A model generated the notes under the pieces. That model did not search any database. It had not been told where the DNA came from and was given only the letters and a program-made list of their open reading frames with translations. Of a stretch of DNA of 64,000 bases, positions 24,073 through 32,320 are shown piece by piece. Origin of the DNA: Umezawaea tangerina. GTDB taxonomy: Bacteria > Actinomycetota > Actinomycetes > Mycobacteriales > Pseudonocardiaceae. The position numbers and the translations under genes were made by a program. The stretch covers positions 62,001 through 126,000 of the forward strand of contig NZ_PVTF01000007.1 of assembly GCF_003002815.1 (NCBI RefSeq), in the 5' to 3' direction. How positions within the stretch are numbered: the first letter of the stretch is position 1; each line of letters opens with the position of its first letter.

Positions 24073-24764
24073 AGCGGGTCTTCGCGCAGCACGTAGCCCA
24101 CGCCCCGCACGGTGTGCAGCAGCCGGGGCTCGCCGTCGGCCTCCAGCTTGCGGCGCAGGTAGCTGACGTACACGTCGAGCCCGTTGGACGTGCCGCCGAA
24201 GTCGACGCCCCACACGTCGAGGAACATCGCCCCGCGCGTCATCACCTGCCGGGGGTTGCGCAGGAAGGTCTCCAGGATCGAGAACTCGGTCCGGGTCAGC
24301 CCCAGCTGCCGGTCCCCGCGCCTGACCTCGCGGGTGCCGGTGTTCAGCGCCAGGTCCGCGAAGCGCAGCTCGCCCTCGTCGGTCGTGGGCCTCGCGCCCG
24401 CGTAGCCGCCGCGGCGGACGAGCGCGCGGACCCTGGCCAGGAGCTCCTGCAACGCGAACGGCTTCGCGAGGTAGTCGTCGGCGCCCGCGTCCAGGCCCGC
24501 CACCCGGTCGGTGACGTCGTCGCGCGCGGTCAGCATCAGCACCGGGGTCGCGTCGCCGTCGGCGCGCAGCACGCGGCAGGTGTCCAAGCCGCCGAGCACC
24601 GGCATGGTGACGTCGAGGATCACCCCGTCCGGGCGTCGGGAGCGGATCAGCTCCAGCGCCTGCGCCCCGTCGGGCGCGGTGGACACCTGGTAGCCCTCGA
24701 AGCGCAGCGTCCTGGACAGGGACTCGCGGACGGCGGCCTCGTCGTCGACGATCACGATGTGCAC
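24069..24764 (-). CDS. OmpR-family response regulator (MprA-like)
   Basis: A 231-residue regulator. The receiver domain has the acidic pair (VDDEAA), the phosphorylation Asp in [12 protein letters not shown], and the Lys in [12 protein letters not shown]. The C-terminal winged helix contains [22 protein letters not shown] and the wing [23 protein letters not shown] split over the end. It is translationally coupled to the kinase. Only 21 bases separate it from the M56 gene upstream, so blaI, the M56 gene and the two-component genes may form one transcript. Confidence 0.95.
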   Translation of the reverse strand: MHIVIVDDEAAVRESLSRTLRFEGYQVSTAPDGAQALELIRSRRPDGVILDVTMPVLGGLDTCRVLRADGDATPVLMLTARDDVTDRVAGLDAGADDYLAKPFALQELLARVRALVRRGGYAGARPTTDEGELRFADLALNTGTREVRRGDRQLGLTRTEFSILETFLRNPRQVMTRGAMFLDVWGVDFGGTSNGLDVYVSYLRRKLEADGEPRLLHTVRGVGYVLREDPL

Positions 24765-24785
24765 GGGGGGCTCCCGGATCGGTGG

Positions 24786-25658
24786 TCAGCGGGCGGTCAG
24801 GCCGGTGGCCTCGAACAGCTCGTGCAGGTCGTCGGCGGCGTCCAGCGAGGAGAACGCGGTCAGGGCCAGCAGCGCCACCGCGGCCAGCGCCACCGCCCGG
24901 AACCGGGTGCCCCTCCCGGTGGGCGGTTCGGCCAGCAGCGCGGCCACCCGGCGGGGGACAGGACCCGCGGCCGCGTGCAGTGCCGCCGGGTGGCCCGCGG
25001 CCGTGCGGCGGGTGGCCAGCGCGGCCTTGCCCACGGCTCGCGCGGTGGACCGGCGGTCGGCCACCCGTTCGGCGGCGGTCTCGTCGGCCCACCGCTCCAC
25101 GGTGTAGGCCACGGCGGCGCGCAGCGGGCGGAGCAGCGGGTTCGCCGCGGCGGCCAGTGCGGCGGCCGCGAGGAACAGGTGGTGGCGGTTCGCGAGGTGG
25201 GCGCGTTCGTGGGCGAGCAGCACCCGCTGTTCGACGGCGTCCAGCGCGGCCAGCATCCCCGTGGACACGACCACCCGGCCGGGGGCGCCGGGCAGGGCGT
25301 AGGCGATCGGGGCCTCGTCGGAGGTGACCACCAGGTCGGAGTCGGGGTGCAGGCGGGCCTCGGCGTAGGCCTCGCGCAGCGTGCGGACGTGGCGCGCGCC
25401 CACGCGGACGAAGGCGACCGCCGCCGCGGTGAGCGCGACGCCCGCGACGACACCGACCGGGACCGCGGACGCCGTCACGCGGGTGAGGCCCGCGACCGCG
25501 AGCAGACCCAGCGAGAGCGTGCTCGCCGCGGCCACGACGACCGCGGTGACCACCAGTGCCCAGGTGGCCGCGCGCGGGTGGCAGCGGTCGGCCAGCCACC
25601 GCGTCACGGGCACCGCCAGCAGCGGCAGCAGCAGCGGGAGGTACACGGTGGCGTCCAT
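24786..25658 (-). CDS. M56-family membrane metallopeptidase (BlaR1-like, no sensor domain)
   Basis: A 290-residue membrane zinc protease. The catalytic motif is LLAHERAHLANRHH (HExxH), preceded by PGRVVVSTGMLAALDAVEQR, the standard M56 lead-in. Four or so hydrophobic helices flank the catalytic part. It lacks the penicillin-binding sensor domain of BlaR1/MecR1. M56 partners usually inactivate a BlaI repressor by cleavage; here the blaI gene overlaps by one base (TGATG), which argues for the same pairing. Confidence 0.92.
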   Translation of the reverse strand: MDATVYLPLLLPLLAVPVTRWLADRCHPRAATWALVVTAVVVAAASTLSLGLLAVAGLTRVTASAVPVGVVAGVALTAAAVAFVRVGARHVRTLREAYAEARLHPDSDLVVTSDEAPIAYALPGAPGRVVVSTGMLAALDAVEQRVLLAHERAHLANRHHLFLAAAALAAAANPLLRPLRAAVAYTVERWADETAAERVADRRSTARAVGKAALATRRTAAGHPAALHAAAGPVPRRVAALLAEPPTGRGTRFRAVALAAVALLALTAFSSLDAADDLHELFEATGLTAR

Positions 25659-26020
25659 CAGCCCTCCTCCAGCAGTCCGCGCAGCAGCAGCTCGTCGGCG
25701 GGGGAGAGGTCGGAGACGAACCGGGCCAGCACGGTGTCGCGGTCCGCGCGGGCGTCCAGCACCTGGTGCATCCGCCGGGCCGCCACGCCCGGTTCGTCGG
25801 CCACCGGCGCGTACACGTAGGACCGACCGCGTTTGACCCTGCCCACGACCCCCTTGGTGTGCAGGCGGGACAGGATCGTGGCCACGGTGCTGTAGGCGAG
25901 CGCGTCGCCCAGGTCCTGCTGCACCTCGGCCGGTGTGCGCGGCCCGGTGGCGGCCCAGAGCGCGGTGAGCACCGCCGCCTCGAGCTCGCCCGGCGCGCGC
26001 CGGTCGGTCTGCTCCCTCAC
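25658..26020 (-). CDS. blaI: BlaI/MecI/CopY-family repressor
   Basis: A 120-residue winged-helix repressor. The BlaI signature runs from GELEAAVLTALWAATGPRTP through YSTVATILSRLHTKGVVGR to RSYVYAPV, followed by the C-terminal dimerisation helices where M56 cleavage occurs. The GTG at 26020 follows GGAGG; a GTG at 26032 is less likely. No beta-lactamase is nearby. Two TCTACA-N4-TGTAGA-type dyads lie in the divergent promoter region toward dedA, and a third perfect copy is before efeU, so its regulon may include envelope and iron genes. Confidence 0.93.
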   Translation of the reverse strand: MREQTDRRAPGELEAAVLTALWAATGPRTPAEVQQDLGDALAYSTVATILSRLHTKGVVGRVKRGRSYVYAPVADEPGVAARRMHQVLDARADRDTVLARFVSDLSPADELLLRGLLEEG

Positions 26021-26041
26021 GTCGTCCTCCACGCCGTTCAA

Positions 26042-26076
26042 TCTACAGTGGTGTAGAACATCGACAACGTTGTAGA
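26042..26076. promoter_or_regulatory. Tandem BlaI-type operators
   Basis: TCTACA-GTGG-TGTAGA (26042-26057) is a perfect dyad. TCGACA-ACGT-TGTAGA (26061-26076) is a second copy with one mismatch, 19 bases further on. They lie between the divergent blaI and dedA genes. BlaI-family repressors are known to bind TACA-N-TGTA-type dyads. Confidence 0.8.
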
Positions 26077-26092
26077 TATGACAGGAGGACGG

Positions 26093-26704
26093 ATGACCGC
26101 CGCGCTCAACCCGTTCGACCCGACGTCGCTGCTGTCGGCCTTCGGCACGCTGGGGGTGTTCCTGGTGCTGTTCGCCGAGACCGGGCTGCTGGTCGGCTTC
26201 TTCCTGCCCGGCGACTCGCTGCTGTTCACCGCGGGTCTGCTGTGCGCGACCGGACCGCACCTGTCGCTGCCGTGGGTGCTCGTCGCCGCCGCGGCGGGCG
26301 CGCTGATCGGTGCCCAGGTCGGCTACCACATCGGGGCCAGGGGCGGCCGGGCCCTGCTCGACCGCACCCGCAAGCCGAAGCTGCACGAGGCCGTCGAACG
26401 GGCCCAGCAGCTGTTCGAGCGCTACGGCCACGGCAAGGCGATCGTGCTGGCCCGGTTCCTCCCGATCGTCCGCACCGTCCTCAACCCCGTCGCGGGCGCG
26501 GTGTCGGTCCCGCCGCGGGTGTTCCTGCGCTGGCAGGTGCTCGGCGGTCTGCTGTGGACGGTCGGCCTGACCGTCGCCGGGTACGTCCTGGGCACGTCGG
26601 TCCCCGACGTCGACCGCTACCTGCTGCCCGTGATCGTGCTCATCGTTCTGGTATCCCTGGTCCCGGTCGGCATCGAGGTCGTGCGCGCGCGGAGGGCCCG
26701 GTGA
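26093..26704 (+). CDS. DedA-family membrane protein
   Basis: A 203-residue DedA/VTT-domain membrane protein. Typical features are FAETGLLVGFFLPGDSLLFTAG, the re-entrant glycine-rich segment GALIGAQVGYHIGARGG and the arginine signature VLARFLPIVRTVLNPVAGA. DedA proteins are thought to return undecaprenyl phosphate or other lipids across the membrane. The ATG at 26093 follows AGGAGGA; the earlier ATG at 26078 is less likely. It overlaps a PAP2 gene by GTGA and is divergent from blaI, under the tandem dyads. Confidence 0.93.
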   Translation: MTAALNPFDPTSLLSAFGTLGVFLVLFAETGLLVGFFLPGDSLLFTAGLLCATGPHLSLPWVLVAAAAGALIGAQVGYHIGARGGRALLDRTRKPKLHEAVERAQQLFERYGHGKAIVLARFLPIVRTVLNPVAGAVSVPPRVFLRWQVLGGLLWTVGLTVAGYVLGTSVPDVDRYLLPVIVLIVLVSLVPVGIEVVRARRAR

Positions 26705-27288
26705 CGGCCCTGTTCGACAGCGGCTGGTACGAGGCCGCCACCCGCTTCGCGGCGGCCACCGGCCGGCTGCACGGGCCGGTCGTGCTGTTCACCACCTGGG
26801 GCCTGGTGCTGTCCGCTGCACTCCTGGTGGCCGCGTGGTGGGGCGCGCGGTCGCGTGACGACGCGACGATGGCCGTCGTGCTCACCGCGCCGGTGGCCAC
26901 CCTGGCCGCGTTCGGCGTCGACGACGCGGTCAAGCTCGTCTTCGCCGAGCCCCGCCCGTGCCAGGTCCTCGGCGGCGTCGCCACCGTCCTGCCGTGCGAC
27001 CCGCCCGGTGACTACTCCTTCCCCAGCAACCACTCCGCCCTCGCGGCGGCGATGGCCGTGGGGGTGCTGCTGGTCCACCGGCTCCTCGGCGCGCTCGCCG
27101 TGGCACTCGCCCTCGCGATGGCCGCGTCCCGCGTGTACGTCGGCGCGCACTACCCGCACGACGTCGTCATGGGGCTGCTGGTCGGCGGGATCGTCGCGGC
27201 CGCCGTCGGCTTGGCCGCGCGGGCGTTCCTGCCACCGCTCGTCGCCGACCTGCGCCGAGGCGGGCTGCGGCCGCTGCTGCGCGCCTGA
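26701..27288 (+). CDS. PAP2-family membrane phosphatase
   Basis: A 195-residue PAP2 phosphatase. Motifs are KLVFAEPRP (K-x5-RP, one residue shorter than usual), YSFPSNHSALAA (PSNH in place of PSGH) and ASRVYVGAHYPHDV. The Gly to Asn change in motif 2 is found in a minority of the family. It is coupled to dedA by GTGA. A DedA plus a PAP2 enzyme is the expected pair for polyprenyl-pyrophosphate dephosphorylation and lipid-carrier recycling, here probably under BlaI control. Confidence 0.92.
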   Translation: MTALFDSGWYEAATRFAAATGRLHGPVVLFTTWGLVLSAALLVAAWWGARSRDDATMAVVLTAPVATLAAFGVDDAVKLVFAEPRPCQVLGGVATVLPCDPPGDYSFPSNHSALAAAMAVGVLLVHRLLGALAVALALAMAASRVYVGAHYPHDVVMGLLVGGIVAAAVGLAARAFLPPLVADLRRGGLRPLLRA

Positions 27289-27292
27289 CGCC

Positions 27293-28036
27293 GTGGGGAC
27301 CGACGGGATCATCGCGCCAGGGCCGGTGCTGGCGGTCGTGCTGCTGGTGCTCGTGGCGGCCGCGGCACTGGTGACGGGGCTGGGGCGGATCGGGCGGTGG
27401 CCCGCGGCCGTCACGGCTTCCGCGCGCGCGGTCGTCCAGCTCGGGGTCGTGTCGTCGGTGGTGGCCGCGGTGCTGGGGTCGGTGCCGTTGACCGCGCTGT
27501 TCATCGCGGTGATGTTCGGCGTGGCGTCCGCGACCTCGGCGCGGCGGGTCGGTGGACTGCGCGTCGTCGGGTGGACGGCGGTGGCGCTCGGGACCGGTGT
27601 CGCCCCGGTGCTGGGGCTGCTCGTGGGATCGGGGCTGGTCCCGCCGGTGCCGATCGCGCTCGTGCCGGTGGCGGGCATCCTCGTCGGCGGGGCGATGACC
27701 GCCACGTCGCTGGCGGGGCGGCGGGCGTTGGAGGAGCTGCGGACGCGGCACGGCGAGTACGAGGCCGCGCTCGCACTGGGGTTCGGCCGCCGGGACGCGG
27801 TGCTGCTGATCTGCCGCCGTGGCGCGGGCGACGCACTGGTGCCCGCCCTGGACCAGACCCGGACGGTGGGCCTGGTGACGTTGCCGGGGGCGTTCGTGGG
27901 GGTGCTGCTGGGCGGCGCCACGCCCTTGCAGGCGGGCGCCACCCAGGTGCTCGTGCTGATCTCCCTGCTGGCGGTCGAGTCCGTCGCGGCTCTCGTGGTC
28001 GTGGAGCTCGTCGCCGCGGGCAGGCTCACGCCCTAG
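27293..28036 (+). CDS. FetB/YbbM-type ABC permease
   Basis: A 247-residue membrane protein of the UPF0014/FetB group with about six or seven helices. Family marks are the internal GAMTATSLAGRRALEEL segment, EYEAALALGFGRRDA and the conserved TVGLVTLPGAFVGVLLGGATPLQAG. FetB with the ATPase FetA exports iron in E. coli and raises peroxide tolerance. No FetA partner is adjacent. The GTG at 27293 follows the PAP2 stop by four bases. The 3' end meets the minus-strand efe genes. Confidence 0.88.
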   Translation: MGTDGIIAPGPVLAVVLLVLVAAAALVTGLGRIGRWPAAVTASARAVVQLGVVSSVVAAVLGSVPLTALFIAVMFGVASATSARRVGGLRVVGWTAVALGTGVAPVLGLLVGSGLVPPVPIALVPVAGILVGGAMTATSLAGRRALEELRTRHGEYEAALALGFGRRDAVLLICRRGAGDALVPALDQTRTVGLVTLPGAFVGVLLGGATPLQAGATQVLVLISLLAVESVAALVVVELVAAGRLTP

Positions 28037-28092
28037 CCGAACAGGTCGCGCGGCCCCGCGGTCTTGGTGCTGAGCAGCCTGCGGGCGCTCAC
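28033..28092 (-). CDS. 19-codon micro-ORF coupled to efeO, possible remnant
   Basis: GTG at 28092 overlaps the efeO stop (GTGA), exactly where efeB starts in many efeUOB operons. The frame codes MSARRLLSTKTAGPRDLFG and stops at 28033-28035, overlapping the stop of the convergent permease gene. It may be the cut-down start of a lost efeB or simply chance. Confidence 0.25.
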   Translation of the reverse strand: MSARRLLSTKTAGPRDLFG

Positions 28093-29222
28093 TTCGCGAC
28101 CGCTTCGGCGACCTTGCTCACCGGCTCGCCCAGTGCGTCCAGCGCGGCGGCCAGGTCCTTGACCTCGCCCTCGGTCAGCTCGGTGTAGAGCTTGAAGCCG
28201 TCGCCCTTGCGGTGCTTCTCCAGCAGGTCGTCCAAGGCCTTGAAGCCGGTGTCCACAGTGGTCAGCAGGGCGGGCTGGGCGTCCTGCACCACCGGTCGCA
28301 GCGCGGCGATCGCGGCCTGCGAGCCGTCGACGTTGGCGCGGAAGTCGAACAGGTCGGTGTGGGAGTAGCGGTCCTCCTCACCGGTGATCTTGCCGGTGGC
28401 GACCTCGTCGAGCAGGCCCTTGGCGCCGTTGGCCAGCTCCAGCGGCGTGAGCTCGACGGCCTTCGACCGGTCGACGATCTCCTTCACGTCGGACAGCAGC
28501 CGGTCGGCGATCGACGGGGAGTCGGCCAGCAGCCCCGTCTCCCACAGGTCCTTCTCCAACCGGTGGAACCCGGTGAACTCGGTGCCCTCCGCGATGACGT
28601 CCTCGCGGCCGTCCACCCTGGGGTCGAGGTCGCCGAAGCTGCCCGCCACCGGTTCGACGCGCTCCCAGTAGGTGCGGGCGATCGGGAACAGCGCCTTCGC
28701 CTCCTCGACCTTGCCCGCCTTGACCGCGTCGACGAACTCCGTCGTCTTCGCGAGGAAGCTGTCGGCCTGGGAGTTGACGTACCGCTGGTAGCTCTTGGTG
28801 GCGTCGGCGAGCTTCTGGTCGGTGTCGACGGACTTGCGGCCCTCGCCGGTGACGGTGAAGTCGGCGCGGATGCCGTCGCCGACCATGCCGGGCTTGCACG
28901 CGGTCTGGAGCTTGCCCGCGTCCGTCGCCTCGACGATCAGCCGTCGGGTCAGGCCGGGGCCGATGTTCTCCACCTCGCCCAGGATCCGGTCGCCCTCGGC
29001 GTAGAGGTAGAACTCGGTGACCTTGGTGCCCTTGTTGGTGATCTCGAACGTCACGTTGCCGGTGCCCGCGTTGTCGCGCGCCACCTTGCACGCGCTGTCG
29101 CTCGCCTCGACGGCGATCGGGCCGTCGGCACCCGCGGGGGTCGACGACGTGCCGCAGGCGGCGAGGACGGACAGGGATGCGGCGGCGACCAGCGCCACCT
29201 TGCTCCGGGATGCGGTGGACAA
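28089..29222 (-). CDS. efeO: EfeO iron-binding lipoprotein
   Basis: A 377-residue EfeO. The N-terminal signal ends in a lipobox (SVLAACG), so the mature protein is anchored outside the membrane. Residues about 35-135 form the cupredoxin-like domain and residues about 140-375 the imelysin/M75 domain, with the GFHRLEKDLW motif near residue 240. EfeO delivers iron to the EfeU permease. A TTG start at 29222 preceded by AGGAG is the best choice. It lies 14 bases downstream of efeU. efeB, the heme peroxidase partner, is missing. Confidence 0.93.
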   Translation of the reverse strand: MSTASRSKVALVAAASLSVLAACGTSSTPAGADGPIAVEASDSACKVARDNAGTGNVTFEITNKGTKVTEFYLYAEGDRILGEVENIGPGLTRRLIVEATDAGKLQTACKPGMVGDGIRADFTVTGEGRKSVDTDQKLADATKSYQRYVNSQADSFLAKTTEFVDAVKAGKVEEAKALFPIARTYWERVEPVAGSFGDLDPRVDGREDVIAEGTEFTGFHRLEKDLWETGLLADSPSIADRLLSDVKEIVDRSKAVELTPLELANGAKGLLDEVATGKITGEEDRYSHTDLFDFRANVDGSQAAIAALRPVVQDAQPALLTTVDTGFKALDDLLEKHRKGDGFKLYTELTEGEVKDLAAALDALGEPVSKVAEAVAK

Positions 29223-29236
29223 GGGCTTCTCCTGTC

Positions 29237-30061
29237 TCAGCGCGCGGTGAGCGCGCGCGTGCGGGGGCGGATCAGGAACAGGGGCAGGACGATCGCGACG
29301 TAGGCGACCCAGGCGACGGCCTGGACCACGGTGGTCTGCTGGGAGTAGTTGAAGATCCCCTTGAGCAGCGCCCCGCACCAGGAGGCCTCGGGAACGGTGG
29401 TGGTGAGGTCGAAGGCCAGGGTGTGCAGGCCGGGCAGCACCGCGGCCTCCTGGAGGTCGTGCAGCCCGTAGCCGAGGACCCCGGCGGCGACGAACACCAG
29501 CAGGGCGCCGGTCCAGGTGAAGAACTTGCCCAGGTCGAACCGGATCGCGCCCGCGTAGAGCAGCCACGCCAGCGCGATGGCGACCGCGATCCCGACCAGG
29601 AACCCGATCAGCGGCTCGGTGGTGCCGACTCCCGCGCTCTGCACGCTGGAGTAGAAGAACACGGCGGTCTCCAGGCCTTCGCGGCCGACGGAGACGAACG
29701 AGACGACGACGACCGCGAACGGTCCGATGTCCAGCGCGTTGGCCATCTTCCCGCGCAGCTCCGCGGCGATCGTGCGGGCCGCCCCGCGCATCCAGAAGAT
29801 CATCCCGGTCACGAACACGACCGCGAGGATCGACATCCCGCCGCCGAAGACCTCCTTCTGCCGGAACGTCATCGTCGCCGTGGTGAACGTGATGACCGCG
29901 CCGACCGCCACGGACAGCGCCACCGCGGCCCCGACGCCGACCCAGACGTGGGGGAGCGAGGCGCGGCGGTCGGTGCGGACCAGGAAGGCGATCAGGATGC
30001 TGACGACGAGCGCCGCCTCCAGGCCTTCCCGCAGCCCGATGAGTCCGTTGTTGACGAGCAC
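29237..30061 (-). CDS. efeU: EfeU ferrous/ferric iron permease (FTR1 family)
   Basis: A 274-residue FTR1-type permease with seven helices. The two iron-coordinating REGLE motifs are present: LIGLREGLEAALVV near the N-terminus and VGREGLETAVFFYSS in helix 4. The translation start is GTG 30061. It is the first gene of the iron operon. Its promoter region holds a DtxR/IdeR-type box and, right next to it, a TCTACA-N4-TGTAGA dyad identical in form to those beside blaI. Confidence 0.94.
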   Translation of the reverse strand: MLVNNGLIGLREGLEAALVVSILIAFLVRTDRRASLPHVWVGVGAAVALSVAVGAVITFTTATMTFRQKEVFGGGMSILAVVFVTGMIFWMRGAARTIAAELRGKMANALDIGPFAVVVVSFVSVGREGLETAVFFYSSVQSAGVGTTEPLIGFLVGIAVAIALAWLLYAGAIRFDLGKFFTWTGALLVFVAAGVLGYGLHDLQEAAVLPGLHTLAFDLTTTVPEASWCGALLKGIFNYSQQTTVVQAVAWVAYVAIVLPLFLIRPRTRALTAR

Positions 30062-30084
30062 GCCGATCCCCCCGGTCCACCTGC

Positions 30085-30103
30085 TTAGGCGAGGCTTGCC
30101 TCA
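30085..30103 (-). promoter_or_regulatory. DtxR/IdeR-type iron box
   Basis: TTAGGCGAGGCTTGCCTCA matches 14 of 19 positions of the known consensus TTAGGTTAGGCTAACCTAA and is itself a dyad (GAGGC-TT-GCCTC core). It lies 24-42 bases upstream of the efeU start, as expected for iron repression. Confidence 0.75.
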
Positions 30104-30106
30104 GTT

Positions 30107-30126
30107 CTTCTACAGGACTGTAGAAG
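30107..30126. promoter_or_regulatory. BlaI-type operator at the efe promoter
   Basis: A perfect 9-bp inverted repeat, CTTCTACAG-GA-CTGTAGAAG. It contains TCTACA-N4-TGTAGA (30109-30124), the same dyad found beside blaI at 26042-26057. It starts four bases from the iron box. Confidence 0.75.
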
Positions 30127-30298
30127 TAAGAGGCGGGGTCCTGTCAAGTCGCGGTGTCAGGAGGGTGGGTGGTCGTCGTGCCCGCGGCCGCCGCCATCAT
30201 GGGCGGCTCGTGATCCCGGATCCCCCGGACGCCACCACCCGAAGGGCGACCATGCAGTCATCGCTCGTCCGCGCCGCCGTCGACAGGGCGGTCCGGTC

Positions 30299-30895
30299 GT
30301 GACCCCCGGCGTCGTCGGCCAGGCGGTCGGCCTGTTCGCCGTGACGAACGTCGACGACATCCTCGTGCTGGCCCTGTTCTTCGCCCAGGGAGCCGGGCAC
30401 GCCCGGACCACGCGCAACATCCTCCTCGGCCAGTACCTCGGCTTCGCGGCGATCCTCGTCGTCGCCGTGGCCGCCGCGTTCGGCGCGACCTTCCTGCCCG
30501 AGTGGGCCGTTCCCTACCTCGGCCTGCTGCCGCTGGCACTGGGCATCAGGTCGGCGGTGCGGGCGTGGCGGCACCGCGACGAAACGGAGGAGGAGCGGAC
30601 CGCCGGGCAGACCGCCCCGCAGACGCTGGAGGTCGCGGCGGTCACCTTCGCCAACGGCGGCGACAACATCGGCGTGTACGTGCCGGTCCTCGCCACCGCG
30701 GGCATCGGCGGCATGAGCGTCTACGCGGCCGTGTTCCTCGTCCTGGTCGCGGTCTGGGTCGCGGCCGGCCGCTACTTCGCCACCCGCCCGACCATCGCGA
30801 AGGCGCTGTCGCGCTGGGGCCACGTGCTCCTGCCGGTCGTCCTCATCGGCATCGGCCTGCTCATCCTCGTCGAGGGCGGCGCGTTCGGCCTGTAG
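30299..30895 (+). CDS. CadD-family cadmium/cation transporter
   Basis: A 198-residue membrane protein of the CadD family (LysE superfamily). Diagnostic segments are FAVTNVDDILVLALFFAQ near the N-terminus and VTFANGGDNIGVYVPVLA in the middle, the paired acidic NxDD/GGDN motifs of the transport site. It probably exports cadmium or another divalent metal. The GTG at 30299 overlaps the TGA of a 16-codon ATG frame (30252-30302, MQSSLVRAAVDRAVRS), possibly a coupled leader. It diverges from the efe operon. Confidence 0.9.
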   Translation: MTPGVVGQAVGLFAVTNVDDILVLALFFAQGAGHARTTRNILLGQYLGFAAILVVAVAAAFGATFLPEWAVPYLGLLPLALGIRSAVRAWRHRDETEEERTAGQTAPQTLEVAAVTFANGGDNIGVYVPVLATAGIGGMSVYAAVFLVLVAVWVAAGRYFATRPTIAKALSRWGHVLLPVVLIGIGLLILVEGGAFGL

Positions 30896-31018
30896 CCCGG
30901 CACGTCGGTACGAGCGTGAACTCCGCGCAGCACCTCGCCCCGGTGCCGGCCGACGCCTCGACCTCGTGGCCGAGCAGCCTTCGGCTTGGCCGGCCGCCGC
31001 TCGTCCGGAGCGCGGGCC

Positions 31019-32229
31019 TCACCAGGTGACCGGCAGCGAGTGCAGTCCGTAGATGACGCCCGTGTCCTTGAAGTCCAGCTCCTCCAGCGGTTTGGCAAGC
31101 GCGAGGTCGGGGATCCGGCGGAACAGCGTGTCGATGACGGTCTGCAGCTCGATGCGGGCCAGGTTCTGGCCGAGGCACTGGTGCGGGCCGAAGCCGAACG
31201 CGACGTGGTGCCGCGCCCCGCGTGCGATGTCCAGCTCGTCGGGCTTCTCGAAGGCCTCCGGGTCGCGGTTCGCGGAGTGGAGCAGGCCGAGCACGCCCTC
31301 GCCCGCCCGGATCGTGACGCCACCCAGTTCCACGTCCTGCACGGCCACCCGTGCGATGTGCGAGTCGACGACGGTGAAGTACCGCAGGAGCTCCTCGACG
31401 GCGGGCAGGGTCCTGGTGGGTTCGCCTTGACGTCGGCGAGCTGGTCGGGGTTCTCCAGCAGGGCGACCGTGCTGAGCGAGATCATGTTCGCGGTGGTCTC
31501 GTGCCCGGCGGCCAGCAGCAGGAACGCCATCGCCACCAGCGCCTCGTGCCGGTAGGTGCCCTCCGCGCGGCCGGCGAGGACCTGCCTGCCGAGCAGGTCC
31601 CCGTCATCCGGGTTCTTCTCCTTGCGGGACACCAGGTCGTCGAGGTAGGCGGAGATCGCCAGGACGGCGTTCTGCCGGTCCTCGCCGGACGACCGCGTGT
31701 CCACCATCGTCGAGGTGTGCCCCTGGAAGAGCTCGTGGTCGTCGTAGGGGACGCCCAGCAGCTCGCAGATCACCAGCGACGGCACCGGCAGCGACAGCTC
31801 GCGCACCAGGTCCGCGGGCCTGGGCCCGGCGAGCACGGCGTCGACCCGCTCGTCCACGATCGCCTGCACCCGCGGCCGCAACGCCTCCATCCGGCGCACC
31901 GTGAACTCCCCGAGCACCGCCCGCCGAGCCACCCCGTGCTCGGGCGCGTCCATCGTCGTCAGCGTCTTCCCACCCCCTGGCCGCACCCGCCCACCCGGCA
32001 CCAGCCGCGGGTAGTCCGGGTTGTCCCGGTCGGAGCTGAACCGCGGATCGGCCAACACCGCCCGCACGTCCTCGTGCCGCGTCACCGCCCACGCCCACCT
32101 GTCCTCGACCAGGCGGACCTTGGCGACGGGCTCCTCCTCCCGGATCCTCGTGTACTCCTCGGGCGGGAGGAACGGGCATGTCCTGGTCACGGGGAAGTGC
32201 TCGGGACGGATCCCGGATACGTCGACCAT
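31019..32229 (-). pseudogene. Cytochrome P450 with a frameshift
   Basis: A P450 of about 400 residues broken by a one-base deletion in the CCC run at 31418-31420. The first part, from ATG 32229, carries the I-helix LLAAGHETTANMIS and ends QLADVKANP. The frame then shifts and continues with LPAVEELLRYF (ExxR region) and the heme loop FGFGPHQCLGQNLARIEL. Adding one C restores a single open frame. Without it the heme ligand would be lost. Either the gene is recently inactivated or the base is a sequencing error. It follows a BtuF-like gene on the same strand. Confidence 0.88.
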
Positions 32230-32320
32230 CGTGTGCTCCTCATGTCCGGACAACCGGCGACTCGTGTGGAGGGGAGGGTGTTCGTCGCCCGGAACGGCGA
32301 CAGCGGCGTGACGGGCACCT

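Noticed and set aside
25658-26020. Beta-lactam resistance locus
   Set aside because: BlaI and the M56 protease are present but there is no beta-lactamase or penicillin-binding protein gene, and the M56 protein lacks a penicillin-sensor domain.
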